A stretch of DNA of 64,000 nucleotides from Enterobacter sp. 10-1 (GTDB taxonomy: Bacteria; Pseudomonadota; Gammaproteobacteria; Enterobacterales; Enterobacteriaceae): assembly GCA_002270295.1 (NCBI GenBank), contig NISF01000002.1, forward strand, positions 496,001-560,000, written 5' to 3'. Below, one piece after another: positions 34,204 through 43,697 of this stretch. Both the position numbers and the translations under genes were made by a program. How positions within the stretch are numbered: position 1 is the first letter of the stretch; every line of letters starts with the position of its first letter. Below the pieces are notes generated by a model. That model ran no database searches, was not told where the DNA came from, and saw only the letters and a program-made list of their open reading frames with translations.

Positions 34204-34788
34204 ATGAAAGCTTACTTAAATAGCAAAACTCTGCTGGCGCTGGGCATTGCGGCCCTGCTGCCTGCGGGCTCCTCGCTGGCTGCCACCACCAGCGGCGGCA
34301 CCGTAAATTTCAGCGGCAGCGTCGTGACCTCAGCCTGCGCCATCAGCGCCAACAGTGGCAACATTGACGTCGATCTGGGTGAAGTTCGTACCGCCACGCT
34401 GGCCGCGGCGGGCAGTGAAGCCAACACGGCAAAAGCGTTCGCCATCACCCTTGAAGATTGTGAAATCGCCGATACCTCCGCCGGCACCGAGGAAAACCCA
34501 ATCCCGGCGACTACGGTTTCCGTAACCTTCACCGGCATCCCGGATAGCACCGATGCTGACGGCCTGGCCGTCGGCTCAAACGGCAGCAGCAGCTCGGCGC
34601 AAAACGTCGCTATTCGCCTGTATGACGAACAGGGCAACGTCGTGAGGCTTGGCGAGTCCGCCGCGCCCGTCGAGCTGCGTAGCGGCTCGAACACCCTAAA
34701 CTTCAGCGCCAAATACTACTCTCCGCAGGGCAACGCCACGGCTGGCGATGCCAGCGCTGTAGCCACCTACACCGTAACCTATTCGTAA
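34204..34788 (+). CDS. Major fimbrial subunit (type 1 family)
   Basis: 194 residues with a Sec signal (1 to about 26, ending GSSLA). The incomplete immunoglobulin fold of pilins shows the disulfide pair in TSACAIS and LEDCEIA. The donor strand and C-terminal beta-zipper are ASAVATYTVTYS. High Ala/Ser/Thr/Gly content is typical. First and most pilin-like gene of the operon, hence the probable shaft subunit. Confidence 0.88.
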   Translation: MKAYLNSKTLLALGIAALLPAGSSLAATTSGGTVNFSGSVVTSACAISANSGNIDVDLGEVRTATLAAAGSEANTAKAFAITLEDCEIADTSAGTEENPIPATTVSVTFTGIPDSTDADGLAVGSNGSSSSAQNVAIRLYDEQGNVVRLGESAAPVELRSGSNTLNFSAKYYSPQGNATAGDASAVATYTVTYS

Positions 34789-34841
34789 TCCTCTGGCCCG
34801 GGCGGGTCGCCGGGCCAGGCTCAACTTTCAGGAGAGACGCT

Positions 34842-35522
34842 ATGCGCTCATTAACATGGATTTGTCTGCTCGGCTCGCTGTGCTCATCCGCAGCCTGTGC
34901 CGGCGGCGTGGGCCTGGGCGCAACGCGAATGGTCTACCTCGGCAGCGCGAACCAGTCGATGCTGCAGGTCAGAAATACGCATCCCGACGCCTCATTCCTC
35001 ATCCAGTCATGGGTTGAAAATGAGCAAGATCGGCACTCCAACGATTTCGTCATTACGCCGCCTCTGTATGTCTTAAAACCGGCAACCGAGAGCGTGGTGA
35101 AAATTATGTTTAGCGGTAAATCTCTGCCGCAGGACCGGGAAACGCTGTACTGGATTACGGTCAAAGCCATTCCGCAGCAATCCAAAAGCGCCTCCAGCAA
35201 TTCGCTGCAGTTTGCCTCAGCGAACCGCATAAAAGTTTTTTACCGCCCGGAAGGGCTGCAAAGCGGCGCCAGCGAGGGGTGGAAAAAAATAACCGGCGAC
35301 TACCGCGCGGGCAAAATTACGCTCAATAACCCAACGCCTTATTACCTCACCACCATCAATTTAAAAGTCGATGGTAAGCCGGTGCAGCCGGCGATGGTCC
35401 CACCAAAAGCAAGCGTCACGCTGGCGGGCTCATTCAGTCAGGCAAGCGCTTTTAGCTATCAGACCATCAATGATTACGGCGCATGGACGCCCACCGTCAG
35501 CCTGTCGTTGAACCGGAAATAA
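34842..35522 (+). CDS. Periplasmic fimbrial chaperone (PapD family)
   Basis: 226 residues with a signal peptide (1 to about 20, ending ACA). The PapD-type first domain has LGATRMVYLGSANQSMLQVRN and FVITPPLYVLKPATESVVKI. The G1 strand and family signature are near LQFASANRIKVFYRPEGL (about 125-145). The second domain carries NPTPYYLTTINLKV. It folds the subunits by donor-strand complementation and delivers them to the usher. Confidence 0.92.
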   Translation: MRSLTWICLLGSLCSSAACAGGVGLGATRMVYLGSANQSMLQVRNTHPDASFLIQSWVENEQDRHSNDFVITPPLYVLKPATESVVKIMFSGKSLPQDRETLYWITVKAIPQQSKSASSNSLQFASANRIKVFYRPEGLQSGASEGWKKITGDYRAGKITLNNPTPYYLTTINLKVDGKPVQPAMVPPKASVTLAGSFSQASAFSYQTINDYGAWTPTVSLSLNRK

Positions 35523-35542
35523 AATAAAAAAGGTGCGATCGC

Positions 35543-38071
35543 GTGAAAGCAAAAATCGTCTGTGCCCTGATGATCTGCCATGCCATTCGGTATGTCTCTG
35601 CCGCAGAGAACGATTTGCAATTTAATCCTGCGTTCCTCAACGGTGAAAGTGGAAATATTGTCGACCTCTCATGGGTCAATGCGGGGAGCGCCTTACCGCC
35701 GGGCGAATACAACATTAACGTATATATCAATAAAAATTACGCCTTCACCGGAAACGTGGCATTCAGCGTTGATAAAAATACAGCGCAGGACGACGCCCAG
35801 CCCTGCGTCACGGCGCAGCAGATTGCCGCCCTGGGCATTGATAGCCGCCAGGCCGCAGAAGAGCGGCTGCCGCTGACCCGGCAATGCTATTTTTTAAATC
35901 ACGCGTTCCCCGGCGCCAGCTTTGACTTCGACCAGAAGACGCTGACGCTCAATCTCAGCCTGCCGCAGAGCTATATGCGTAATCTTCCGCGTGGATACGT
36001 CAGCCCTGAGAGCTGGGAGTCCGGGATCCCTGCTGCGTGGCTGAACTATGTCGTTAACGGCGCCAACAATGAGTACCGGGGCAATAAGCGCACCCGCACC
36101 CGGCAGCTGTTCGTTAGCCTGAACAGCGGTGTGAACCTGGGCGCGTGGCGGCTGCGCGACTACACGACGTGGACCAAAGATGCGAATACGCTTACCCACG
36201 TACAAACCTGGCTGCAGCGGGATATACCCGCCCTACGAGCGCAGGCGTACGCTGGGGAAACCTACACTTCCGCTCAGGTCTTTGACTCCGTAGGCCTACG
36301 CGGTATCGCCTTGAAAACCGACGATAACATGCTGCCGGCCAGCCTGAACGGCTATGCGCCGGAGGTTCGCGGCATCGCCCGCAGCAGCGCGACCGTTACC
36401 GTCCAGCAGAACGGCAACACCATTTATCAGACCAGCGTCCCCTCCGGGGAGTTTATGCTGAAAGATCTCTACCCCACGTCGTCCGGCGGAGATTTGCTGG
36501 TGACGATTCAGGAGAGCGACGGCAGCAAAACGCAATATACCGTTCCGTTTGCCAGCGTGCCGAACCTCGTGCGCAGCGGGCAGATAAAATATGCCTTCGG
36601 CGCCGGGAAACTTCGCGCCGTCAGCAATCAGAACACCCCGACGTTTGCCCAGGGAGAGCTGTTTTTCGGCTGGGAATACGGCCTCACCTTTTACGGCGGC
36701 GCTCAGCTTGCAGAGCGCTACAGCGGGCTCGCGCTGGGCATTGGACAAAATCTCGGGCGCTTTGGCGCGTATTCCGTCGATGTGACCCACGCGCGCAGCA
36801 TACTGGCCGACGATCGGCCCTACACCGGGGATTCCGTGCGCCTGCGCTACAGCAAGCTGCTGAACAATATCGGCACGCGCTTTAACTTCTATTCGCTGCG
36901 CTACTCAACGCAGGGGTTCTACACCCTCAGCGATACCGCCTATAAGGGGATGACGGGCGGTATGACGAAGCAGGTCACGGAGGCAGACGGCACCGTCACC
37001 ACCAGCTATGAGAACGTGTATAACCTGCATATGTCGCGCAAAGCGAAAAATCAGCTGCTGCTGTCGCAGCCAATGGGTAGGTTTGGCTCGCTTTCTCTGT
37101 CATGGGATCGGCAAACCTACTGGCGCACCGCCAGCAAAACGCAAAGCATGCAGTTTGCGTGGAACGCTATGGTTCGCAACGTCTCGGTTGGCGTGAGCTT
37201 TCAGCGCAGCACCAGCCTGTTCGATAACCATAAAGATAACGTTGTGGCGATGTCGCTTTCCGTGCCGTTCGGCAACCCGCAGCTGGCCACCAGGGCGCGT
37301 TTTACCACCACCCATGCGGACTCAACGGGAGCCACCAGCAGCGCCGGCGTAAGCGGCTACGTTCCCGGACAGGAGAGCCTGTTCTATAACGTTAATCAGC
37401 GCTACGGCGCGCAGCTGCGGTACGGCGGCGATGCCGCGTTGCAGTACGAAGGCCAGCGCGGCGATTACAGCCTGGGCTACAGCTACTCCAGCGATTCCCG
37501 CAGCCTCAGCTACGGCATGAGCGGCGGCGCGGTGCTACATGAAGATGGCCTGACGCTCAGCCAGCCGCTGGGGAATACTAACATCCTGATCAAAGCGCCG
37601 GGGGCCGGTAGCGTGGCGGTGCTTAATCATAAAGGAGTCAAAACCGATAGCCGCGGCTATGCCGTCATTCCTTACGCCACGCCGTATCGCATCAACCAGG
37701 TCGCGCTGGATGTCACTACCGCCGGAAACAACGTTGAGCTGGAGAACGCCATCGTGAGCAAAACGCCGACCGATGGCGCGCTGGTGCGCGCAACCATCGT
37801 CACCCGCCGGGGCGCGAAGGCCCTGTTCACGATCGGCTACCGCAACGAGGCGCTGCCGTTTGGCGCCATCGTATCGCTCGCCGATGAGCAGACCAGCGGC
37901 ATCGTGGGGGATGGCGGCAGCCTTTATCTCGCCGGCCTGCCGGCTGAAGGCACGCTCAGCGCCGTTTGGGGACAAGACAGCGACAAAAGGTGCGTCGTTA
38001 AATATCGTCTGAACCCGGAGGATTACAGCGCCCGCACGGGCCTTTATACGCAGGAGGCGGTATGTCAGTAG
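35543..38071 (+). CDS. Fimbrial outer-membrane usher (FimD/PapC family)
   Basis: 842 residues. After the signal peptide comes the N-terminal chaperone-binding domain (NDLQFNPAFLNGESGNIVDL; PGEYNINVYINKNYAF). The beta-barrel with plug (LPASLNGYAPEVRGIARSSA, TVQQNGNTIYQTSVPSGEF) follows, then two C-terminal domains ending with a cysteine pair (KRCVVKYRL, EAVCQ). All usher parts are present, so secretion should work. The 3' end overlaps the next gene by ten bases. Confidence 0.94.
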   Translation: MKAKIVCALMICHAIRYVSAAENDLQFNPAFLNGESGNIVDLSWVNAGSALPPGEYNINVYINKNYAFTGNVAFSVDKNTAQDDAQPCVTAQQIAALGIDSRQAAEERLPLTRQCYFLNHAFPGASFDFDQKTLTLNLSLPQSYMRNLPRGYVSPESWESGIPAAWLNYVVNGANNEYRGNKRTRTRQLFVSLNSGVNLGAWRLRDYTTWTKDANTLTHVQTWLQRDIPALRAQAYAGETYTSAQVFDSVGLRGIALKTDDNMLPASLNGYAPEVRGIARSSATVTVQQNGNTIYQTSVPSGEFMLKDLYPTSSGGDLLVTIQESDGSKTQYTVPFASVPNLVRSGQIKYAFGAGKLRAVSNQNTPTFAQGELFFGWEYGLTFYGGAQLAERYSGLALGIGQNLGRFGAYSVDVTHARSILADDRPYTGDSVRLRYSKLLNNIGTRFNFYSLRYSTQGFYTLSDTAYKGMTGGMTKQVTEADGTVTTSYENVYNLHMSRKAKNQLLLSQPMGRFGSLSLSWDRQTYWRTASKTQSMQFAWNAMVRNVSVGVSFQRSTSLFDNHKDNVVAMSLSVPFGNPQLATRARFTTTHADSTGATSSAGVSGYVPGQESLFYNVNQRYGAQLRYGGDAALQYEGQRGDYSLGYSYSSDSRSLSYGMSGGAVLHEDGLTLSQPLGNTNILIKAPGAGSVAVLNHKGVKTDSRGYAVIPYATPYRINQVALDVTTAGNNVELENAIVSKTPTDGALVRATIVTRRGAKALFTIGYRNEALPFGAIVSLADEQTSGIVGDGGSLYLAGLPAEGTLSAVWGQDSDKRCVVKYRLNPEDYSARTGLYTQEAVCQ

Positions 38072-38580
38072 CAGCCCGGATATCAGGCATAGCGCTGCTT
38101 ATTGCCCTCGCCGCCCCGGCTTGCGGCTACGACGTGCTGGTCTCCGTAACCGGAAACCTGATCGGCAATACCTGCGTGGTTTCCGCCGATTCAGCAGAAC
38201 AAACCGTCCCGCTGGGCACCATCGGCATGAAGCAGTTTCACTCGCCGGGAGCGGTAAGCAATATCAAACGGGCCTTCACGCTCACGCTGGAAGAGTGCGG
38301 CCCAACCTTTATCGGAGTGAAGATCCGCTTTAGCGGCACGCCGGATGACCTCAACCCACAGCTGATTAAGGTAGACGACGGCGGAGCGAGCGGCGTGGCG
38401 GTACAAATCCTCGATAAAGACGGGGTACCGATCCCGCTGGAAGCCCAAACGGCGGCCTACGGGGCGTCGGGAGACGAACGCGTGCAGATGACATTTTATG
38501 CCCGGCTGGCGGCCAACGGCGCCGCCGTCAGCGCCGGTGACGTTTCGGCCATCGCGACCTGGACTACGGAGTATCAATAA
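38062..38580 (+). CDS. Minor fimbrial subunit (FimF/FimG-like)
   Basis: 172 residues with a signal peptide (1 to about 22). The pilin fold shows the Cys pair in IGNTCVVSADS and LEECGPTF, with the C-terminal zipper VSAIATWTTEYQ. Shorter than the major subunit, and placed between usher and adhesin, as adaptor subunits are. Its stop overlaps the adhesin start by one base (TAATG). Confidence 0.85.
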   Translation: MSVAARISGIALLIALAAPACGYDVLVSVTGNLIGNTCVVSADSAEQTVPLGTIGMKQFHSPGAVSNIKRAFTLTLEECGPTFIGVKIRFSGTPDDLNPQLIKVDDGGASGVAVQILDKDGVPIPLEAQTAAYGASGDERVQMTFYARLAANGAAVSAGDVSAIATWTTEYQ

Positions 38581-39590
38581 TGCGTTTCTTACTGCTTGTC
38601 TGCTGGCTGTGCGTCAGCGCCAGGGTTTTGGCATTGGATTGGGTATCCGACATTACGCTCTCGCCCCAGCCGATGACCTACACCGGCCCCGCGGACTCCG
38701 TTATGCCGGGAAATATTATCGGCTCAGCGTGGAGCGCCACGGCCAGCGTGCAGCGGGTGTTCTGGTGCGGATACCTGTTCGTCTGTACCAAAGGAACTCT
38801 CGAACCCGGCAGCAGCGCCGTGTCTGCGGGGATCGCCGTCAACGTCGATGGCGTAAGCTATAGCGTTTTTGAAACCGGCATCCCCGGCATCGGCTATATC
38901 ATCGGCCTGAAGGATTTTAACGGCACAACCTACGTGCCGCTACAAACCGGCGTGACCCAAAGCTACCCCGCCGATGGCACCAACGGCATGGCTTTCGATT
39001 TAGGTTGGTCGGCAAAATTAACGTACATTAAAACGGACAGCGCGCTGAAGTCAGGCGTATACCAGATCCCAGCCATCAACGCCGCAATCCTGACGGCTTA
39101 TAATAACGAAACCAAAACGGCACAGGTGATCATCAACCCGACGACCATTACGGTGACGGCCAGCGGCTGTACGGTGAGCACCAAAAGCGCCAGCATCGAT
39201 CTCGGCGCTCCGGATATTCATACGTTGCCCAACGTGGGCAGCACCTCGCTATCGGGCTCATTTAACGTCAGCCTGACCTGCGACGAACAGGTGGCGCTCT
39301 ATGCGGTAATGACGGATCAGACCACGCCAGACAACACCTCCTCTGTCGTTACGCTGACCAACGATTCTACCGCCTCCGGCATCGGCGTACAGTTCTTCTA
39401 TAACGGCAGCGGCCCGCTGATGATGGGGCCGGACAGCTCCGCAGCGGGTACCGTAAACCAGTTCTTTATCCAGACCACGGCGACGACCCAAATAGTGTCG
39501 CTACCGTTCCAGGCGCAGTACGTCCGCACCGGGGAGCTGGTGCCGGGAAGCGCAAACGCCCTCGTGAGCATTACGTTTTCCTACCAGTAA
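38580..39590 (+). CDS. Two-domain tip adhesin of the fimbria
   Basis: 336 residues with a signal peptide (1 to about 19, ending VLA). The N-terminal 180 residues (WVSDITLSPQPMTYTGPADS; FWCGYLFVCTKGTLE with one Cys pair) would be the receptor-binding lectin domain. I do not recognise its specificity. The C-terminal 150 residues form a pilin domain with the Cys pair TASGCTVST and SLTCDEQVAL, ending NALVSITFSYQ. Last gene of the operon, as for FimH-like adhesins. Confidence 0.82.
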   Translation: MRFLLLVCWLCVSARVLALDWVSDITLSPQPMTYTGPADSVMPGNIIGSAWSATASVQRVFWCGYLFVCTKGTLEPGSSAVSAGIAVNVDGVSYSVFETGIPGIGYIIGLKDFNGTTYVPLQTGVTQSYPADGTNGMAFDLGWSAKLTYIKTDSALKSGVYQIPAINAAILTAYNNETKTAQVIINPTTITVTASGCTVSTKSASIDLGAPDIHTLPNVGSTSLSGSFNVSLTCDEQVALYAVMTDQTTPDNTSSVVTLTNDSTASGIGVQFFYNGSGPLMMGPDSSAAGTVNQFFIQTTATTQIVSLPFQAQYVRTGELVPGSANALVSITFSYQ

Positions 39591-39610
39591 CGAGCGTCGC
39601 CGCCGGCGTC

Positions 39611-40387
39611 TTATTTTGATACGTCTGCGGCGAAATACTCGTTGGAGATCCGCTGGTAGGTGCCATCGGATTTGATTCCCGCCAGCGCCGTATTGATAGC
39701 CTGACGCAGATCCGGATTCCCCTTGCGGATTAATACCGCCTCCCGCTCAGCATCGGCCCTTTCCGCCACAATTTTTACCGGGGCGTCGGGCTTATGCTTT
39801 TTGAAATCGAGGAACGAGAGGTTGCTGTTAATAGTCGCATCCGCGCGTCCCTGCGACACCAGCGCGATAGACTGATCGAAGCCATCGGTTCCCACCACTT
39901 CAGCGCCATTTTCGCGGGCAATTTGCGCATAGTTACTGGTCAAGGTATGCGCCGATTTCTTGCCTTTTAAATCAGCAAAGGTATGAATGTCGGTGTTTTT
40001 CTCATTCACGATCAGTACGGCTTTAGGGGAAATGTAGGGATCGGAGAAGTCATACTTCGCCTCCCTCTCGGGCGTAATGGATACCTGGTTTATCACCGCA
40101 TCGTAGCGATTAGCATCCAGACCGGCCACCAGGCCATCCCACTTACCTTCAACGAACTCGGCCTTTACGCCAATCCGTCTGGCAATTTCACGCGCGATAT
40201 CAACATCAAAACCCACCAGCTTTCCCGCCGTATTGTGGTAGGTAAACGGCGGGAAGGTCCCTTCGGTGCCGACTTTAAACACGCCCGCTGTTTTTATCTT
40301 TGCCAGGTCGTCCTGCGCAGCCGCCGCATGCGCCACGCCCAGTTGGATCGCGGTAGCCAGTAATGCCGTCATCAGTACTTTCATCAT
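39611..40387 (-). CDS. Amino-acid ABC transporter binding protein (cystine/polar type)
   Basis: 258 residues with a signal peptide (1 to about 22). SBP family 3: VFKVGTEGTFPPFTYHNTAG, LVGFDVDIAREIARRIGVKA, WDGLVAGLDANRYDAVINQV and DFSDPYISPKA. These resemble TcyJ/FliY-type cystine binding proteins. The neighbouring CBS-CGL genes make a sulfur amino acid a plausible ligand. Same strand as its ATPase and permease, though it is the last gene transcribed. Confidence 0.85.
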   Translation of the reverse strand: MMKVLMTALLATAIQLGVAHAAAAQDDLAKIKTAGVFKVGTEGTFPPFTYHNTAGKLVGFDVDIAREIARRIGVKAEFVEGKWDGLVAGLDANRYDAVINQVSITPEREAKYDFSDPYISPKAVLIVNEKNTDIHTFADLKGKKSAHTLTSNYAQIARENGAEVVGTDGFDQSIALVSQGRADATINSNLSFLDFKKHKPDAPVKIVAERADAEREAVLIRKGNPDLRQAINTALAGIKSDGTYQRISNEYFAADVSK

Positions 40388-40420
40388 TAACTCCTTAGTC
40401 TGCTATGCCGTGTTGTTGTT

Positions 40421-41188
40421 TTAAATTTCCCAGGAATCAGGAAACGTTTCGGTCAATGTGGAAATAAAAATTTGCGTCCGCGTTTTCCTCGCATGGGTAA
40501 AAATATCCCGCGAGCTACCGCTCTCGATAATCTGTCCGGACTCAAGAAACACGACCTGACTGGCTATACTGGCGGCCAGCCGCAGATCGTGAGTGGCCAT
40601 CAGCATGGTTGTCCCCTCCTGCGCCAGCTGACGCAAAACAGAAATCACCTCCAGCGACAGCTCAGGATCGAGCGCCGAAGTTGGCTCATCGCAGAGCAGC
40701 ACCTTAGGTGAAGGCGCCAGCGCGCGGGCAATAGCCACGCGCTGCTGCTGGCCACCGGACAGCATCGCCGGCCAGGCATGACGCTTATGCAGCAGACCCA
40801 CCTTCGCCAGCAGTTCCTCGGCGCGGGCCCTCGCGCGTTCGACAGGCCATTTCTGCACCACAATCAGCCCCGTCATAATGTTTTCAAGTACCGACAAATG
40901 AGGGAACAGCTGAAAATTCTGGAAAACCATCCCGGTTTGCTGGCAAATACGCCTGATATCCTTTCTCTTCGGCGCCGCATCGGCGGAGAACACAATATTT
41001 TCCTGGCCAATAGTTAATTTCCCGGCCTGCGGCAGCTCAAGTAGGTTAATGCAGCGTAATAGCGTACTTTTGCCGCTTCCCGATGGCCCAATAAGCGCGG
41101 TAACGCTCCCCTCGGCAATATTTAACGAAATATCGTGCAGGACCTTTTGCCCAGCGAAACTTTTCTCAAGCCCGGACAGGGTTATCAT
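40421..41188 (-). CDS. Amino-acid ABC transporter ATPase
   Basis: 255 residues, PAAT-type ATPase. Walker A is GPSGSGKST (about 33-41), the Q-loop is GMVFQNFQLFPH, the signature is LSGGQQQRVAIARAL, Walker B is VLLCDEPTSALDPE, and the H-loop is MATHD. Its start overlaps the permease 3' end by 23 bases, giving translational coupling. Confidence 0.9.
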   Translation of the reverse strand: MITLSGLEKSFAGQKVLHDISLNIAEGSVTALIGPSGSGKSTLLRCINLLELPQAGKLTIGQENIVFSADAAPKRKDIRRICQQTGMVFQNFQLFPHLSVLENIMTGLIVVQKWPVERARARAEELLAKVGLLHKRHAWPAMLSGGQQQRVAIARALAPSPKVLLCDEPTSALDPELSLEVISVLRQLAQEGTTMLMATHDLRLAASIASQVVFLESGQIIESGSSRDIFTHARKTRTQIFISTLTETFPDSWEI

Positions 41189-41864
41189 TATTATGTTCCT
41201 TGCCTGAGGTATTTTTTTCTAACCGGGCCTCTAGCCTGGATTGCAGGTACGACAGCACCGAGCTGATTAATAAATAGATAATAGCGGCTTCGGTATACAG
41301 TATTAATGGCTGATAGGTCACGGCGGCAATTCTCTGAGCAGCTAAAAAAAGCTCCGGCACGGTAATCACTGACGCCAGTGAAGTATCTTTCACTAACGAA
41401 ATAAAGGTATTCGATAACGGCGGTACGGCCACCCGCGCGGCCTGCGGCAAAATAATATGGCGCAGCGACTGCCACCAGTTCATGCCGATCGAGTGCGCGG
41501 CCTCCCACTGCCCCCTGGCGACGGAAAGCAGCGTCGCCCGGATAACCTCAGAAGTGAAGGCCCCGACGTTCAGCGTAAAGCCAATAACCGCGGCAGGAAA
41601 AGCGTCGAGAGTAATTCCGATACCCGGCAGCGCGTAAAAAATCAGAAACAGCTGCACCAGCAGCGGAGTGCCGCGAATAACCCAGACATAAAAACGCACC
41701 AGCAGCCGTAGCGGCCGCGGCCCGTACAGCCTGATAAGCGCCGCGACAAACCCCAGCCCGAGGCCCAGAGCAAACGAAATTAACGTAATAGGGATAGTAA
41801 AAACCAGCCCGGCATAAAGCATCGGCCAGAATGAACTTATCGCTAATGATATAAATTCAGGCAC
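41166..41864 (-). CDS. Amino-acid ABC transporter permease
   Basis: 232 residues, HisMQ/TcyL-type inner-membrane permease with about five helices. FYVWVIRGTPLLVQLFLIFY and the EAA loop EAAHSIGMNWWQSLRHIILPQA are diagnostic. First gene of the three-gene importer, divergent from CBS across 453 bases. Confidence 0.9.
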   Translation of the reverse strand: MPEFISLAISSFWPMLYAGLVFTIPITLISFALGLGLGFVAALIRLYGPRPLRLLVRFYVWVIRGTPLLVQLFLIFYALPGIGITLDAFPAAVIGFTLNVGAFTSEVIRATLLSVARGQWEAAHSIGMNWWQSLRHIILPQAARVAVPPLSNTFISLVKDTSLASVITVPELFLAAQRIAAVTYQPLILYTEAAIIYLLISSVLSYLQSRLEARLEKNTSGKEHNNDNPVRA

Positions 41865-42317
41865 ATCTCACCTTTTCTTCCGGCGCTTGCTGAATAAGCC
41901 CGGACGCAATAGCAAATCGTTCTAATTTAATAAAGGTTATCATGCGCCCGGGCTCGCACGTATCTATCAAAAACGGTATTGAATATCTGGCTTTGTTATT
42001 TGTTTTCGATAAAAAGCTATGCTCCAGCAGCCTGATTCAGGCACCTCCCCCTGGATATTTGTCGCTATGATTTTTTTAGCCATCCTTTTCTGAAAAACGC
42101 ATTTGCGTCGCCGCAAAAATGCATTAATCGCTGAAAATTACGCCAAAAATAGTAATTTTCAGATATCAATACACCCAGGCGGCTAACAACCTTTCCCTCC
42201 GGATGGCTAAATAGAATCTTATATTCCATTTTGCTCTTATGAGCGGTTAAATATTCTTTAATTTGCCAAATTCACAGACCTACCATTCGTCATCTCGATA
42301 CGAATGGGTAAATAGTC
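41865..42317. other. Divergent control region, ABC importer versus CBS-CGL
   Basis: 453 bp, AT-rich. It carries the perfect dyad CTGAAAATTAC (42131-42141) / GTAATTTTCAG (42152-42162) with a 10-base spacer. A second, imperfect dyad is GCATTTGCG (42099-42107) / CGCAAAAATGC (42112-42122). Both are candidate operators for a sulfur regulator. No met box of the AGACGTCT type was seen. A regulator gene is not adjacent. Confidence 0.6.
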
Positions 42318-43688
42318 ATGTCACTCTTTCATTCTGTTAGCGAACTTATCGGCCACACGCCCCTGCTTCAGTTGCACAAGCTGGAAACCGGCCCCTGTAG
42401 CCTGTTCCTGAAGCTGGAAAACCAAAATCCCGGCGGTTCTATTAAGGATCGCGTTGCGCTGTCGATGATTAACGAGGCTGAACGCCTCGGTAAGCTAAAG
42501 CCAGGCGGCACGATTATTGAAGCCACCGCGGGCAATACCGGGCTCGGCCTGGCGCTCATTGCGGCGCAAAAGAACTACCGCCTGATCCTCGTCGTCCCCG
42601 ACAAAATGAGCCGCGAGAAGATATTCCATCTGCGGGCGCTGGGGGCAACGGTGCTGCTCACCCGCTCCGATGTTAATAAAGGCCACCCGGCCTACTATCA
42701 GGATTACGCCCGTCGCCTGGCGGAGGAGACGCCGGGGGCATTCTATATCGATCAGTTTAATAACGAGGCCAACCCGCTGGCGCATATCAGTACCACCGCG
42801 CCAGAAATCTTCGCCCAGCTGGATGGCGATATCGACGCCATTGTCGTTGGCGTCGGCTCCGGCGGTACCCTCGGCGGGCTGCAGGCGTGGTTTGCCGAAC
42901 ACTCGCCGAAAACGGAATTTATTCTTGCCGATCCGGCGGGATCGATCCTCGCCGATCGGGTAGAAACCGGCCGCTCCGGCGAGGCGGGATCGTGGCTGGT
43001 CGAGGGGATTGGCGAAGACTTTGTTCCGCCGCTGGCCCATCTCGACGGCGTGCATACCGCCTATCGCGTCACCGACAGGGAGGCGTTTGCTACCGCGCGT
43101 GAGCTGCTGCAGACCGAAGGCATTCTTGCCGGCTCTTCAACAGGAACGCTGCTGCACGCCGCCCTGCGCTACTGTCAGGCGCAGACCACCGCCAGGCGCG
43201 TGGTGACCTTTGCCTGCGACAGCGGCAACAAGTATCTGTCGAAAATGTTCAACGATGACTGGATGCGCCAGCAGGGGCTGCTGACCCGCCCCTCGCGCGG
43301 CGATTTAACCGATTTTATCGCCCTGCGCCATGACGAAGACGCCACCGTCACCGCCGCGCCGGACGACACGTTGGCCACCATTCTTGCGCGCATGCGCCTG
43401 TACGACATCTCCCAGCTGCCGGTACTGGAAAATGGCCGCGTCGTTGGGATCGTCGATGAGTGGGATTTGATTAGCCACGTCGAGGGCGACAGCCAGCGCT
43501 TTGCGCTGCCGGTCAGAGAGGCTATGACCCGCAACGTCGAAACCCTCGATAAACGCGCGCCGGAAAGCGCGCTGAAAGCCATTTTCGATCGCGGCCTGGT
43601 GGCCGTCATCGCCGATAACGATCGTTTTCTCGGCCTGATCACCCGCAGCGACGTGCTGACCACCTGGCGTAACCGACTTGAACACTAA
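42318..43688 (+). CDS. Cystathionine beta-synthase with CBS domains
   Basis: 456 residues. The PLP fold-type II core has lysine in NPGGSIKDRVALSM (about 43), ATAGNTGLGLAL and VGVGSGGTLGGL. The C-terminal 130 residues carry two CBS domains (YDISQLPVLENGRVVGIVDE; AVIADNDRFLGLITRSDVL). It condenses serine (or O-acetylserine) with homocysteine. With the next gene it converts methionine-derived homocysteine to cysteine; Klebsiella carries such a pair (mtcBC). This route is absent from E. coli. Confidence 0.88.
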   Translation: MSLFHSVSELIGHTPLLQLHKLETGPCSLFLKLENQNPGGSIKDRVALSMINEAERLGKLKPGGTIIEATAGNTGLGLALIAAQKNYRLILVVPDKMSREKIFHLRALGATVLLTRSDVNKGHPAYYQDYARRLAEETPGAFYIDQFNNEANPLAHISTTAPEIFAQLDGDIDAIVVGVGSGGTLGGLQAWFAEHSPKTEFILADPAGSILADRVETGRSGEAGSWLVEGIGEDFVPPLAHLDGVHTAYRVTDREAFATARELLQTEGILAGSSTGTLLHAALRYCQAQTTARRVVTFACDSGNKYLSKMFNDDWMRQQGLLTRPSRGDLTDFIALRHDEDATVTAAPDDTLATILARMRLYDISQLPVLENGRVVGIVDEWDLISHVEGDSQRFALPVREAMTRNVETLDKRAPESALKAIFDRGLVAVIADNDRFLGLITRSDVLTTWRNRLEH

Positions 43689-43697
43689 GGATCGTCC

